A DNA stretch of 28,463 nucleotides from Clostridia bacterium (GCA_900752335.1 CAADUZ010000005.1:1-28463), one strand, 5' to 3'. Numbered from the stretch's first letter, positions 14,355-22,727 are shown. Translations and numbers: made by a program. The notes: generated by a model not told the origin, from the sequence alone.

Positions 14355-15194
14355 ATGAAAAATCCTAAAGTTTTATATATTTTAATAAGTGTATTTTGCG
14401 TATTTGCTATTTTAGCAGGCATTTATGCACAATTTATTGATGCAGATTATGGCGGATTAGACTTGGCGGCAGAAGATGCAAATAAAATTGAACAGGAGAA
14501 ATCACAAGTTGAAATAAAAGACGAATTTGACCAACTGTTTACAAATAATATAAGCCTAAATGATTTTGATACAACAGGAATTTCAAAATTAAATGCGGAA
14601 AAAGATATAGTTTACACTATATATGAAAAATTGGAAATTAATGATAATTATGAAGTAGATATTCATATTCCAATAATAAATATAAAAAGTGACGTAGCAA
14701 ATAGGCTAAATCAAAATACTCAAACTATATTTGTAAATAAAGCAAATGAAATATTGCAAAATACAGAACCAAGTAAAAAATCAATATATAGTATAGATTA
14801 TACTGCATATGTAAATGGAAATATATTATCCATAGCAATAATGTCTACATTAAAGGAAAGTTCTGCATCACAAAGAATTATAGTGCAAACTTATAACTAC
14901 AATTTGTCTACTAATTCAGAAGTTTCATTAATAGATTTACTTACAATAAAACAACTAAATAGGGATGAAGTAAATGCAAAAATAATGGAAGTAGTAAAGC
15001 AAGCTGACGAAGAAGATAAAGCTTTACAAAGTATGGGATATAATCAAGTATATATGAGGGATTTAAACAGTGATATATACAAAGTAGAAAATGCAGGAGG
15101 ATATTTTTTAGGACCAGACAATACATTGTACATAGTATATGCATATGGAAATGGAGAATTTACCTCTAAAATGGACATAATTGTATTTGAATAA
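14355..15194 (+). CDS. Membrane-anchored extracytoplasmic protein, PdaC (DUF4163)/RsiV (DUF3298)-like
   Basis: This is a 279-residue protein with an N-terminal membrane segment (about residues 5-27, no lipobox) and the rest outside the cell. From about 95 it reads YEVDIHIPIINIKSDVANRLNQ followed by repeated beta-strands, then a C-terminal YFLGPDNTLYIVYAYGNGEFTSKMDIIVFE. This pattern resembles the DUF4163 plus DUF3298 pair found in PdaC and in the anti-sigma factor RsiV. No catalytic deacetylase domain is attached, so enzyme activity should not be assumed. ATG at 14355 follows AAGGTGA (14344-14350). It is 25 bases upstream of topB and probably co-transcribed with it. Function unknown. Confidence 0.55.
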   Translation: MKNPKVLYILISVFCVFAILAGIYAQFIDADYGGLDLAAEDANKIEQEKSQVEIKDEFDQLFTNNISLNDFDTTGISKLNAEKDIVYTIYEKLEINDNYEVDIHIPIINIKSDVANRLNQNTQTIFVNKANEILQNTEPSKKSIYSIDYTAYVNGNILSIAIMSTLKESSASQRIIVQTYNYNLSTNSEVSLIDLLTIKQLNRDEVNAKIMEVVKQADEEDKALQSMGYNQVYMRDLNSDIYKVENAGGYFLGPDNTLYIVYAYGNGEFTSKMDIIVFE

Positions 15195-15219
15195 TAAAAA
15201 GTAGGAAATAGAGGGAAAA

Positions 15220-17190
15220 ATGCCAAAGAAAATTTTAATAACAGAAAAACCATCTGTTGCAATGGAATTTGCAAAAGTATTAAAAATAAGTGGAGAAAGA
15301 AAAGATGGGTATTTAGAATCTGAAAATTGGATAGTAACTTGGTGTGTTGGACACCTAGTTACTATGTCATATCCGGAAGCTTATGATGAGAAGCTTAAAT
15401 TTTGGAGACTAGATACTCTTCCTTTTATGCCAAAAGAATATAAATATGAGGTTATTGCAAATGTGCAAAAGCAATACAATGTAATAAAAAGCTTAATTTC
15501 AAGAGAAGACGTAGACTCTGTATATGTGGCAACTGACTCTGGACGTGAGGGAGAGTATATTTTTAGGTTAGTAGAAAATCAAATAGGAATAAAAAAGCAA
15601 AACAGGAAAAGAGTGTGGATAGATTCACAAACAGAAGAAGAGATAAAAAGAGGAATAAATGAAGCTAAAGATTTATCAGAATACGATAGTTTATCAGATT
15701 CTGCATATTTAAGAGCCAAAGAAGACTATTTAATCGGAATAAATTTTTCAAGATTATTATCTATAATATATGGAAGAAGAGTTGCTAAAGAATTAAACGA
15801 AGATAAAATTTCAATATCTGTTGGAAGAGTAATGACATGTGTTCTTGGAATGGTAGTATCAAGAGAACGAGAAATTAGAAACTTTGTAAAAGTTCCATAT
15901 TACAAAGTTGTAGGTGAGTTTGGAGAAGGCGATAAGCCACTAAAAGCAGAATGGAAAGTAAATGAAAAATCAAAAATGTGGGAATCACCAAAATTGTATA
16001 ATGAATCCGGATTCAAAAAAGAAGCAGATGCCAAAGACTTTATTATCTCGCTTAAAAATAAAAAAGCAGTGATAACAGAAGTAAAAAAGAGTAAAACAAA
16101 AGAAAATGCGCCACTTTTATTCAATCTAGCGGAAATACAAAATGAATGTACAAAAAGATTTAAAATAAAGCCGGATGAAACACTAGAAATAATACAAGAA
16201 TTATACGAGAAAAAGTTAGTAACATATCCTAGAACAGATGCAAGAGTGCTTTCAACTGCTATCGCAAAGGTAATTTCTAAAAACTTAAATGGAATAGCAA
16301 AAGGATACAGAGATGAAGAAGTACAAGGATATATAAAGCAAATGGTAAAAGAAAAATACAAAACAGATTTGATTAAAACAAAGTATGTAAATGATAGTAA
16401 AATAACAGACCATTATGCAATAATACCTACTGGACAAGGCTATGAAAATTTTGACAAACTCTCGGATTTAAAAAAGCAAGTATACAAAGTAATTACCAAA
16501 AGATTTTTAAGCATATTCTATCCACCAGCAGAATTTAATAAAATTTCTGTAAAGATAAATATTGAAAATGAGGAATTTAATGCAAGTGGAAAAGTATGCG
16601 TAAAACAGGGATATTTAGAAGTTTTAAAAGATAGAAAAAGTGAAAAAAATGTGGAAAACACTGAAGAAAAATTAAACGAAGATGCAAATAAGAAGCAAGA
16701 AGAAAAAAGTGCAGAAGAAATAGGTTTAGAAGTACTAAATACATTAAAAAAAGGACAAGAAATAAATGTTTTAAACTTTGAAATAAAAACCTCCGAAACT
16801 AATCCACCTACAAGATATAATTCTGGTTCCATCATTCTAGCAATGGAAAACGCAGGAAAGCTAATAGAAGAAGAGGAACTACGAGAACAAATAAAAGGTG
16901 CTGGAATAGGTACTAGTGCGACTCGTGCGGAAATTATAAAAAAATTAGAAAGAATAGAGTACATAGCAATAAATACTAAAACACAAATTATTACGCCAAC
17001 TAAAAAAGGCGAAATAATATATGACGTAGTAAATAGTTCGATGCCAGATATGCTTAATCCAAAACTAACAGCAAGTTGGGAAAAAGGATTAGATATGGTA
17101 GCTAAAAAAGAAATAAAAGCCGATACTTTTATGGAAAAGCTAGAAAATTACATAAACTCAAAAGTAAATAAATTGGTTGTTAAATGGTAG
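15220..17190 (+). CDS. topB: DNA topoisomerase III (type IA)
   Basis: This enzyme makes a transient single-strand break to relax or decatenate DNA. The 656 residues start with a Toprim domain (ITEKPSVAMEFAKVL with E9). The acidic motif is ATDSGREGEYIF (D106, E110), in the DxG form seen in Firmicutes TopB rather than DxD. The active-site tyrosine is Y336 in LVTYPRTDAR. Later blocks are FNLAEIQNECTKRF, TDHYAIIPTGQGYENF, NPPTRYNSGSIILAME and GAGIGTSATRAEIIKKLERI. It ends soon after the core (NKLVVKW), so no C-terminal zinc ribbons are present. TopB copies also travel on integrative elements, but nothing else here suggests one. A strong terminator follows. Confidence 0.93.
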   Translation: MPKKILITEKPSVAMEFAKVLKISGERKDGYLESENWIVTWCVGHLVTMSYPEAYDEKLKFWRLDTLPFMPKEYKYEVIANVQKQYNVIKSLISREDVDSVYVATDSGREGEYIFRLVENQIGIKKQNRKRVWIDSQTEEEIKRGINEAKDLSEYDSLSDSAYLRAKEDYLIGINFSRLLSIIYGRRVAKELNEDKISISVGRVMTCVLGMVVSREREIRNFVKVPYYKVVGEFGEGDKPLKAEWKVNEKSKMWESPKLYNESGFKKEADAKDFIISLKNKKAVITEVKKSKTKENAPLLFNLAEIQNECTKRFKIKPDETLEIIQELYEKKLVTYPRTDARVLSTAIAKVISKNLNGIAKGYRDEEVQGYIKQMVKEKYKTDLIKTKYVNDSKITDHYAIIPTGQGYENFDKLSDLKKQVYKVITKRFLSIFYPPAEFNKISVKINIENEEFNASGKVCVKQGYLEVLKDRKSEKNVENTEEKLNEDANKKQEEKSAEEIGLEVLNTLKKGQEINVLNFEIKTSETNPPTRYNSGSIILAMENAGKLIEEEELREQIKGAGIGTSATRAEIIKKLERIEYIAINTKTQIITPTKKGEIIYDVVNSSMPDMLNPKLTASWEKGLDMVAKKEIKADTFMEKLENYINSKVNKLVVKW

Positions 17191-17191
17191 G

Positions 17192-17237
17192 AAAGTATGC
17201 TTTCATGACATTAAACTGTTATGGAAGCATACTTTTT
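17192..17237 (+). terminator. Intrinsic terminator of topB
   Basis: A 15-bp stem pairs 17192-17206 (AAAGTATGCTTTCAT) with 17221-17235 (ATGGAAGCATACTTT), with one G-T pair. The loop is 14 bases and the T-run is 17233-17237. Confidence 0.85.
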
Positions 17238-17286
17238 ATATGTTAAAAAAACATAAAAAGAAAGTGAACAAATTTTCGCAAACACA

Positions 17287-17315
17287 TTGAAAAAGTCCTA
17301 AAATTATGGTATAAA
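17287..17315 (+). promoter_or_regulatory. Promoter of the BRO-family gene
   Basis: TTGAAA (17287-17292), 17 bases, TATAAA (17310-17315), with TG one base before the -10 (extended -10). It lies immediately after the topB terminator, so the gene forms its own transcription unit. Confidence 0.68.
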
Positions 17316-17337
17316 TAGAAGGAATAAAATAGAGCTT

Positions 17338-17364
17338 AAGTTATTTGAAATCTTTGAATAACTT
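17338..17364 (+). promoter_or_regulatory. Leader hairpin before the BRO-family gene
   Basis: AAGTTATT (17338-17345) pairs perfectly with AATAACTT (17357-17364), with an 11-base loop. It lies between the predicted transcription start and the AGAGGTAA Shine-Dalgarno region (17371-17378). It has no T-run, so it is not a terminator. It could be an operator or an RNA control element. Confidence 0.35.
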
Positions 17365-17381
17365 GGGGAAAAGAGGTAATT

Positions 17382-18221
17382 ATGGAACAAAATAATGAAT
17401 TAAAATTATTTGAAGATAAAAAAATTAGAGCAAAATGGGATGAAGCAGAAGAAAAATGGTATTTTTCAGTAATTGATATAGTTTCAGTATTAACGGATAA
17501 TGACTATCAGAAATCAAGGAACTATTGGAAATGGCTTAAGAATAAGCTAAATGAAGAAGGTAGTGAACTGGTTAGTAATACTAACCAGTTGAAGATGAGA
17601 GCATATGATGGAAAATTAAGAGACACCGATGTAATGACTACAGAGCAAATTTTAAGGCTAATACAGTCAATACCATCTAAAAAAGCAGAACCTTTTAAAC
17701 TATGGCTAGCACAAGTAGGAAAAGAGCAAATAGATGAAGCATATGATCCGGAAATAGCGATAAATAGAGCATTGGATACATATAGAAAAAAAGGATATTC
17801 AGAGGAATGGATAAATCAAAGATTGAAAACAATAGATATAAGAAAAGAGTTTACAGATGAGCTAAAAGAAAAAGGAATAGGTGAGGCAAAAGATTTTGCA
17901 ATATTAACGAACATTTTGACACAAGCTTGGAGCGGCTATTCTGTTAGAGAATATAAAAATTTAAAAGGTTTAAAAAAAGAAAATTTACGAGATAACATGA
18001 CTAATACGGAGCTTATTTTAAATATGCTTGCAGAAACGTCTTCTACCGAAATATCAAAAAGTAAAAATCGTAAAGGATTTAAAGAGGCAGAGGATTCAGT
18101 TAAAAAAGGTGGAAATATTGCCAAAATTGCAAAAGAACAATTAGAGAAGGAAATAGGTAAAAAAGTTATATCTGATAAAAATGCTAGAGAAATAAGAAAA
18201 TTAAACTCTGCCAAAGAATAG
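17382..18221 (+). CDS. BRO-N domain protein, phage antirepressor-like
   Basis: The 279-residue product has an N-terminal BRO-N domain (about 1-115): IRAKWDEAEEKWYFSVIDIV, then RNYWKWLKNKLNEEGSEL, QLKMRAYDGKLRDTDVMTTEQILRL and PFKLWLAQVGKEQIDEA. This fold is found in phage antirepressors and baculovirus BRO proteins and binds nucleic acid. The central part (ALDTYRKKGYSEEWINQRL to KGIGEAKDFAILTNILTQAW) is a conserved extension in bacterial chromosomal members, and the C-terminus is Lys-rich and helical. It stands alone between topB and murA, with its own promoter and no phage genes beside it. Its role is unknown; it may be a domesticated prophage remnant or a stress gene akin to DinD. Acquisition by transfer is plausible. 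Confidence 0.8.
   Translation: MEQNNELKLFEDKKIRAKWDEAEEKWYFSVIDIVSVLTDNDYQKSRNYWKWLKNKLNEEGSELVSNTNQLKMRAYDGKLRDTDVMTTEQILRLIQSIPSKKAEPFKLWLAQVGKEQIDEAYDPEIAINRALDTYRKKGYSEEWINQRLKTIDIRKEFTDELKEKGIGEAKDFAILTNILTQAWSGYSVREYKNLKGLKKENLRDNMTNTELILNMLAETSSTEISKSKNRKGFKEAEDSVKKGGNIAKIAKEQLEKEIGKKVISDKNAREIRKLNSAKE
17566..17590 (+). repeat. Perfect 12-bp inverted repeat inside the BRO-family gene
   Basis: AACTGGTTAGTA (17566-17577) is followed by one A and then its exact reverse complement TACTAACCAGTT (17579-17590). It encodes the segment ELVSNTNQL at the C-terminal side of the first BRO-N helices. The segment has more G and C than the surrounding sequence. Confidence 0.8.
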
Positions 18222-18247
18222 TCTCAACATTTATTAAAACTTCTTGT

Positions 18248-18286
18248 AAGTGCATTAAGCACCTTTTATGTTAAGAGTACATAAAA
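18248..18286 (+). terminator. Weak hairpins after the BRO-family gene
   Basis: Two small stems follow the stop codon at 18219-18221. The first is GTGC-ATTAA-GCAC extended by AA/TT around a bulge, leading into CTTTT. The second is a perfect 8-bp stem, TTTTATGT (18264-18271) with ACATAAAA (18279-18286). Either could terminate weakly. A low-scoring TTGTAA (18244) - 17 - TATGTT (18267) promoter for murA overlaps them. Confidence 0.35.
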
Positions 18287-18341
18287 TATAGCAAAATAAA
18301 ATTATTTTAAATTATGCTTAACATTAGAAAGGGTGAATGAA

Positions 18342-19598
18342 ATGCAAAGTTACATAATAGAAGGCGGAAGAAAGTTAGAAGGAGAAGAATATGTTTCTGG
18401 TTCAAAGAATGCTTCTCTTCCCATACTTGCCTCTACTATATTAAATGAAGGAATTACCAAGTTATATAATGTTCCAAATATCAGAGATACAAGAATTACC
18501 CAAGAAATATTAAAATTTTTAGGTTGCAAAGTAAAGAAATCGAAAGAAAAAATAGAAATAGATTCAAGTAACATAACAGAAAAAGAAATACCAGAACACT
18601 TAATGCATCAAATGCGTTCAACAGTGATTTTAGCGGGAGCAATTTTAGGAAGATTTAAAGAAGTCAAGTTTTCATATCCGGGCGGGTGCGATATTGGTTC
18701 AAGACCAATAGACCTTCATCTAAAAAGTTTTCAAAAATTAGGTATAAATATTTTGGAAAATGCTGGATTTATTGTATGTAAATGTGATAAAATAATAGGG
18801 GCAAATATAGACTTGGACTTTCCAAGTGTTGGTGCTACCGAGAATATAATATTAGCATCTGTATATGCAGAAGGAGTAACTAATATCACAAATGCTGCAA
18901 GAGAGCCTGAAATAGCCGATTTAGCAACATGCCTAAACAAGATGGGTGCTAAAATAGAAGGAGCAGGAACAAGTAACATAAAGATAACAGGAGTCAAAAA
19001 ATTAAAAGATATTAGTTATAATATTATGCCTGACAGAATAGAAGCGGGTAGTCTTTTATGCATGACTGCAATTACAGGTGGAAAAGTGAAATTAAATAAC
19101 GTTATACCAGACCATATTAGTCCAGTAATAAATAAATTGGAAGAATGTGGTTGCAAAATAAAAAAAGAAAAAAGAGCTGTTTTATTAGAAGCACCAAAAA
19201 AACTAAAAGCTGTGGATATAAAAACAATGCCATATCCAGGTTTTCCAACAGATATGCAATCAGTTTTTGCCAGTATTTTAACAGTGGCAAAGGGAACGTC
19301 CATTGTTGTAGAAAATATATTTGAAAATAGATTTAAATTTATGGCAGAGCTTAAAAAAATGGGTGCTAAAATTACAACAGAAGGAAAAACGGCAGTAATA
19401 AAGGGTACAAGAAAGCTGTCAGGGAGCAAAGTTATAAGTACAGACTTAAGAGGAGGAGCGGCACTGGTTACAGCAGGGCTTGTAGCTAAAGGAAAAACGG
19501 AAATTACAAATATTGAATATATATTAAGAGGCTACGAAAACTTGGATAAAAAATTAAGAAATTTAGGGGCTAATATTAAGATAAAAGAAGGTGAGTAA
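18342..19598 (+). CDS. murA: UDP-N-acetylglucosamine 1-carboxyvinyltransferase
   Basis: MurA adds enolpyruvate from PEP to UDP-GlcNAc, the first committed step of peptidoglycan synthesis and the fosfomycin target. The 418 residues contain K22-N23 in SGSKNASLPILAS and the catalytic Cys C116 in YPGGCDIGSRPIDLHL. The Cys rather than Asp at this position predicts fosfomycin sensitivity of the enzyme. Later blocks are DFPSVGATENIILASVYAEG, AAREPEIADLATCLNKMGA and YPGFPTDMQSVFASILTVAKG. ATG at 18342 is preferred because AAAGGG (18328-18333) lies 8 bases before it; an in-frame GTG at 18333 overlaps the Shine-Dalgarno region. Its stop codon is immediately followed by the ftsQ ATG, so the two are translationally coupled. 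Confidence 0.96.
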   Translation: MQSYIIEGGRKLEGEEYVSGSKNASLPILASTILNEGITKLYNVPNIRDTRITQEILKFLGCKVKKSKEKIEIDSSNITEKEIPEHLMHQMRSTVILAGAILGRFKEVKFSYPGGCDIGSRPIDLHLKSFQKLGINILENAGFIVCKCDKIIGANIDLDFPSVGATENIILASVYAEGVTNITNAAREPEIADLATCLNKMGAKIEGAGTSNIKITGVKKLKDISYNIMPDRIEAGSLLCMTAITGGKVKLNNVIPDHISPVINKLEECGCKIKKEKRAVLLEAPKKLKAVDIKTMPYPGFPTDMQSVFASILTVAKGTSIVVENIFENRFKFMAELKKMGAKITTEGKTAVIKGTRKLSGSKVISTDLRGGAALVTAGLVAKGKTEITNIEYILRGYENLDKKLRNLGANIKIKEGE

Positions 19599-20708
19599 AT
19601 GCCAAGAATTGCGAAGGAAAAGAAAAATAACTTAAAAAAGAAGTCAAACAAAAAAGTAAATAATAATCAAGAAAATGTAGCAAGAAAAACAAAAGAAGAT
19701 AAATTTAGTTTTGACGAAGAAATTGTAATTGGTCTAAAAAGAATTGAAGAACCAAAAATAGAAAAAAGCAAAACAACTAAAAAAACTAGCAAGAAAAAGC
19801 AAAAAACAAAAGCATCTAAAACAAACAGTTACGAAGACAATGGAATAATAATTAAATCTAAATATATGAGTAATTATGAAGATGAAAATATATATAACCA
19901 AAATAGACCTAAAAATAACAATAAAAGAAAAAGAAAAGAACCTAAAAAGTTAACTAAAAAGCAAGAAATATCAAGAAGGAAAAGAAAAAAAATTTTTAGA
20001 GTTATAAAAGTACTAATGCTACTTGGTATAATAGCCGGTGGAATTATATATGCAATGCTATCACCAATATTTAATATAAAAAATATAACTGTAAGTGGAA
20101 ATTCTAAACTTTCTACAGATACAATTATAAGTTTATCAGGGCTTAATATTGACCAAAATATATTTGATTTTTGGACAAACGATATAAAAGAAGCTGTAAA
20201 GCAAAATGCTTATGTAGATACAGTAGAAGTAAAAAGAAAATTTCCAGACACAGTGGAAATAAACGTGAAAGAAAGAGTTACAACATACATGTTAACACTT
20301 GGAAATGCGTACGTATATTTAAATAATCAAGGATATATTTTAGAAATAACAGCAAAAAAACTTGAAGTACCATTATTAATAGGGTATAATACTACAGCAG
20401 AAGAAATTGTCGAAGGAAATAGGTTAAACGAAACAGATTTAGAAAAACTAAATGACATATTAAAAATAACAGAAGCTGCATCTGACATAGAAAATTTAAT
20501 TACGAAAATAGATATGACTGATAATAACAACTATATATTAACTATGCCAACAGAAAAGAAAACAATATATTTGGGAGATACAACAAATTTAAGCACAAAG
20601 ATATTATGGATTAACAAATTTTTAGAAGAAGAGAAGAAAAACGAAGGAACTATATATTTAAATGTAAATTTAAATACGGAAAGACCATATTTTAGAGAAA
20701 AAGTTTAA
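19599..20708 (+). CDS. ftsQ: Cell division protein FtsQ/DivIB
   Basis: FtsQ/DivIB is a bitopic septal protein that links the Z-ring to the FtsW-FtsI synthase through FtsL and FtsB/DivIC. The 369 residues comprise a long, very Lys/Asn-rich cytoplasmic N-terminus (1-133), one membrane helix (about 134-153), a POTRA domain beginning FNIKNITVSGNSKLSTDTII (158 on), and the beta/gamma domain with FPDTVEINVKERVTTY and YLNNQGYILEI. The cytoplasmic tail is longer than usual for the family. ATG at 19599 follows AAGGTGA inside the murA 3' end and abuts the murA stop. It is followed after 13 bases by ylxW. Confidence 0.9.
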   Translation: MPRIAKEKKNNLKKKSNKKVNNNQENVARKTKEDKFSFDEEIVIGLKRIEEPKIEKSKTTKKTSKKKQKTKASKTNSYEDNGIIIKSKYMSNYEDENIYNQNRPKNNNKRKRKEPKKLTKKQEISRRKRKKIFRVIKVLMLLGIIAGGIIYAMLSPIFNIKNITVSGNSKLSTDTIISLSGLNIDQNIFDFWTNDIKEAVKQNAYVDTVEVKRKFPDTVEINVKERVTTYMLTLGNAYVYLNNQGYILEITAKKLEVPLLIGYNTTAEEIVEGNRLNETDLEKLNDILKITEAASDIENLITKIDMTDNNNYILTMPTEKKTIYLGDTTNLSTKILWINKFLEEEKKNEGTIYLNVNLNTERPYFREKV

Positions 20709-20721
20709 GGAGGAGATATAT

Positions 20722-21432
20722 TTGAATAAAAAACAAATAGCAATTACTCTAGGAGTAATGTGCCTACTATTAACTGTTGCAATATGTGTTCAAATAAGAA
20801 CCATGAACTCTGCAGGTTCAACTGTAGCGCAAACTTTATCTGATAATGGTTTAAGAGATGAAGTTCTAAAAATGAAGGAAAAGTATGATAATACATATAG
20901 AGAATTAGAAGATTCTCAAAAAGAACTAGAAAAAATAAGACAGGCAGCTACTCAAAATGATAGTACTGCAGAAGCTAAAGAGCAAGAACTTAAAGAAAAT
21001 AACATGCTACTTGGAAATACTGACGTTACGGGAGATGGAGTAGAAGTACTGCTTCAAGATGCAGACGTAGCAAATAGTTTTAACCCATCAGATCAAATTA
21101 TTCATTATGGAGATATACAAGACGTAGTAAACGAACTTAAAAATGCAGGTGCTGAAGCAATCGAAATAAATGGACAACGATTAGTAAATACTTCAGCTAT
21201 TACTTGTGAAGGAAATATAATAAAAATAAATGGGCAGAGAGTTGGTTCACCTTTCTATATAAGAGCAATAGGTTCACAAAGTCTACTATATGGTGCATTG
21301 TCAAGAGCAGGTTCATATTTAGACTGGATAAGATATTATGGAAATACAGCAGAAGTAACAAAAGTAGATGGAATTACCATACCTAAATATACAGGTGCTA
21401 TAACATATGAATATATGAAAGAAGACAAATAG
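20722..21432 (+). CDS. ylxW: DUF881 family protein YlxW
   Basis: This 236-residue protein has an N-terminal membrane helix (about 5-25), a coiled coil of about 45 residues (EVLKMKEKYDNTYRELEDSQ onward) and a C-terminal DUF881 domain. The domain contains DVVNELKNAGAEAIEINGQR, PFYIRAIGSQSLLYGALSR and a terminal ITIPKYTGAITYEYMKE. The family has no established biochemical function. In Bacillus, the paralogues ylxW and ylxX lie between divIB and sbp-ftsA exactly as here, suggesting a role at the division site. The start is TTG at 20722, supported by AAGGAGGAG (20707-20715) overlapping the ftsQ stop. Confidence 0.85.
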   Translation: MNKKQIAITLGVMCLLLTVAICVQIRTMNSAGSTVAQTLSDNGLRDEVLKMKEKYDNTYRELEDSQKELEKIRQAATQNDSTAEAKEQELKENNMLLGNTDVTGDGVEVLLQDADVANSFNPSDQIIHYGDIQDVVNELKNAGAEAIEINGQRLVNTSAITCEGNIIKINGQRVGSPFYIRAIGSQSLLYGALSRAGSYLDWIRYYGNTAEVTKVDGITIPKYTGAITYEYMKEDK

Positions 21433-21444
21433 GAGAGTGAAGCG

Positions 21445-22158
21445 GTGAAAAAATTTAAATTTAGAGTAGATATAACAACAGTAACAGTTGTGGTGTTTAT
21501 TGTATGTATAGTTCTTGTAAGTGTTATGCTTATGCAATTTAGAACTGTAGAACAAACCGATATAACCGAAATCGAAAATATGAGAGAATCGGAATTAAGG
21601 ACAGCCCTTGCAGAATGGAAATCAAAATATGAAGAAGTAGAAACACAATTACAAGATACTAATAAAAGAATAGAAGAATACAATAAAACAATAGAAGATA
21701 ATGAAGCGGCAGCAGAACTAGTTGACGAAGAACTAACAGAATCGAACATTTTGGTTGGAAAAACAGACGTCTATGGAGAAGGGGTTATAGTAACATTAAG
21801 TGATGGAGCTAATAAAGTAACAGCATCAGACCTTCTTAATCTAGTAAATGAATTAAGGTATGCAGGAGCCGAAGCAATATCAATAAACGAAATAAGAGTA
21901 CTTGCTATGACAGATATAATAGATATGGCGGATTACTCATATATAATGGTAAATTTACAGAGAATACAAGGACCTTATGTTGTAAAGGCTATAGGAGATA
22001 AAGATTACATGTCTACTATTTTGCAATTAAAGGGAAGTGGATTTATGGACACAATTACTGGAATAAACGCAAACATAGAAGTAAAAAATAAAGTGGAAAT
22101 ACCAAAATATAATGAAGATATGGAAGTAAAATATATGCAAGAAGTAACTAGCGAATAA
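21445..22158 (+). CDS. ylxX: DUF881 family protein YlxX
   Basis: This is a second DUF881 protein of 237 residues with the same plan as its neighbour: a basic start, a membrane helix (about 9-32), a coiled coil (SELRTALAEWKSKYEEVETQ onward) and a DUF881 domain with LLNLVNELRYAGAEAISINE, GPYVVKAIGDKDYM and VEIPKYNEDMEVKYMQE. The two are clearly paralogues (shared NELxxAGAEAIxIN and IPKY motifs). Function is unknown; context is the division cluster. The start is GTG at 21445, 12 bases after the stop of ylxW, following GGAGAGTGA. Confidence 0.85.
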   Translation: MKKFKFRVDITTVTVVVFIVCIVLVSVMLMQFRTVEQTDITEIENMRESELRTALAEWKSKYEEVETQLQDTNKRIEEYNKTIEDNEAAAELVDEELTESNILVGKTDVYGEGVIVTLSDGANKVTASDLLNLVNELRYAGAEAISINEIRVLAMTDIIDMADYSYIMVNLQRIQGPYVVKAIGDKDYMSTILQLKGSGFMDTITGINANIEVKNKVEIPKYNEDMEVKYMQEVTSE

Positions 22159-22178
22159 AAAAATAATAGGAGGTTATT

Positions 22179-22568
22179 ATGATTTTAGCAGCAATAATAT
22201 TAGGATGCATAGTAGGTGCATTAATAGGAATTAACATGCCAATGATTTCATATACATATTCGGGATATTTAGCAATAGCAATTATTGCAGCCCTAGATTC
22301 AGTATTTGGAGGAATTGCTTCAACATTAAATAAAAATTTTGATTTAAAAATATTTGTGTCAGGATTTTTTGGCAATGCCATACTTTCAATATTATTAACA
22401 TATTTAGGACAAAAACTAAATGTTGATATATATTTAGCAGCCATAGTAGTTTTTGTGGGCAGAATGTTTAATAACCTAGCAATAATAAGAAGACATTATT
22501 TGGACAAATGGTCAAATAATAGGAAAAAAGTGAAAAAAGAAAAAGTAGCAGAAGTGACAAAAAAATAG
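22179..22568 (+). CDS. sbp: Small basic family protein Sbp (DUF1290)
   Basis: This 129-residue membrane protein has three or four hydrophobic helices and a Lys-rich C-terminus (RRHYLDKWSNNRKKVKKEK). The core GYLAIAIIAALDSVFGGIAS, FVSGFFGNAILSILLTYLGQ and DIYLAAIVVFVGRMFNNLAI is a near-textbook DUF1290 signature. In Bacillus, sbp sits directly before ftsA as here. Its function is not established. ATG at 22179 follows AGGAGG (22169-22174). It is the last gene of the murA-ftsQ-ylxW-ylxX-sbp unit. Confidence 0.9.
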   Translation: MILAAIILGCIVGALIGINMPMISYTYSGYLAIAIIAALDSVFGGIASTLNKNFDLKIFVSGFFGNAILSILLTYLGQKLNVDIYLAAIVVFVGRMFNNLAIIRRHYLDKWSNNRKKVKKEKVAEVTKK

Positions 22569-22589
22569 AAAAAAATTAAAGAAATTTAC

Positions 22590-22608
22590 GGAAGACTTAA
22601 TTTCTTCC
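22590..22608 (+). terminator. Weak hairpin after sbp
   Basis: GGAAGA (22590-22595) pairs with TCTTCC (22603-22608) around a 7-base loop, 21 bases after the sbp stop. There is no T-run, so at best it is a weak terminator or pause site, and read-through into ftsA is likely. Confidence 0.3.
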
Positions 22609-22617
22609 TAATGTTTC

Positions 22618-22650
22618 AAAAATATTACAAAAATATTACAAAAATATTAC
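22618..22650 (+). repeat. Three tandem 11-bp repeats AAAAATATTAC upstream of the ftsA promoter
   Basis: The unit AAAAATATTAC occurs three times without interruption (22618-22628, 22629-22639, 22640-22650) and ends 8 bases before the -35. The 11-base period places an A-tract on nearly the same helical face each turn. An inverted copy of the shared part, TGTAATATT, lies at 22677-22685 across the -10. Confidence 0.85.
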
Positions 22651-22658
22651 AAATTCTA

Positions 22659-22687
22659 TTGACATTTTTTTTAAAATGTAATATTCT
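22659..22687 (+). promoter_or_regulatory. Promoter of ftsA-ftsZ
   Basis: A consensus -35 TTGACA (22659-22664), a 17-base spacer and TATTCT (22682-22687) form a strong promoter in the sbp-ftsA gap. Transcription would start near 22694, about 34 bases before the TTG start of ftsA. The tandem repeats upstream and the inverted half-copy over the -10 suggest extra regulation. Confidence 0.75.
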
Positions 22688-22727
22688 AATGAACAAATAA
22701 GAGCAGAAAAAAATGGAGGAATGTGTC

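Noticed and set aside
15220..17190. topB as a marker of an integrative conjugative element
   Set aside because: No relaxase, integrase, conjugation genes or attachment sites lie nearby, so it is treated as an ordinary chromosomal topoisomerase.
17284..17294. CACATTGAAAA shared between the BRO promoter and the rRNA-like leader (28377-28387)
   Set aside because: An 11-base match in AT-rich sequence; in the first case it is just the -35 region. Probably coincidence.
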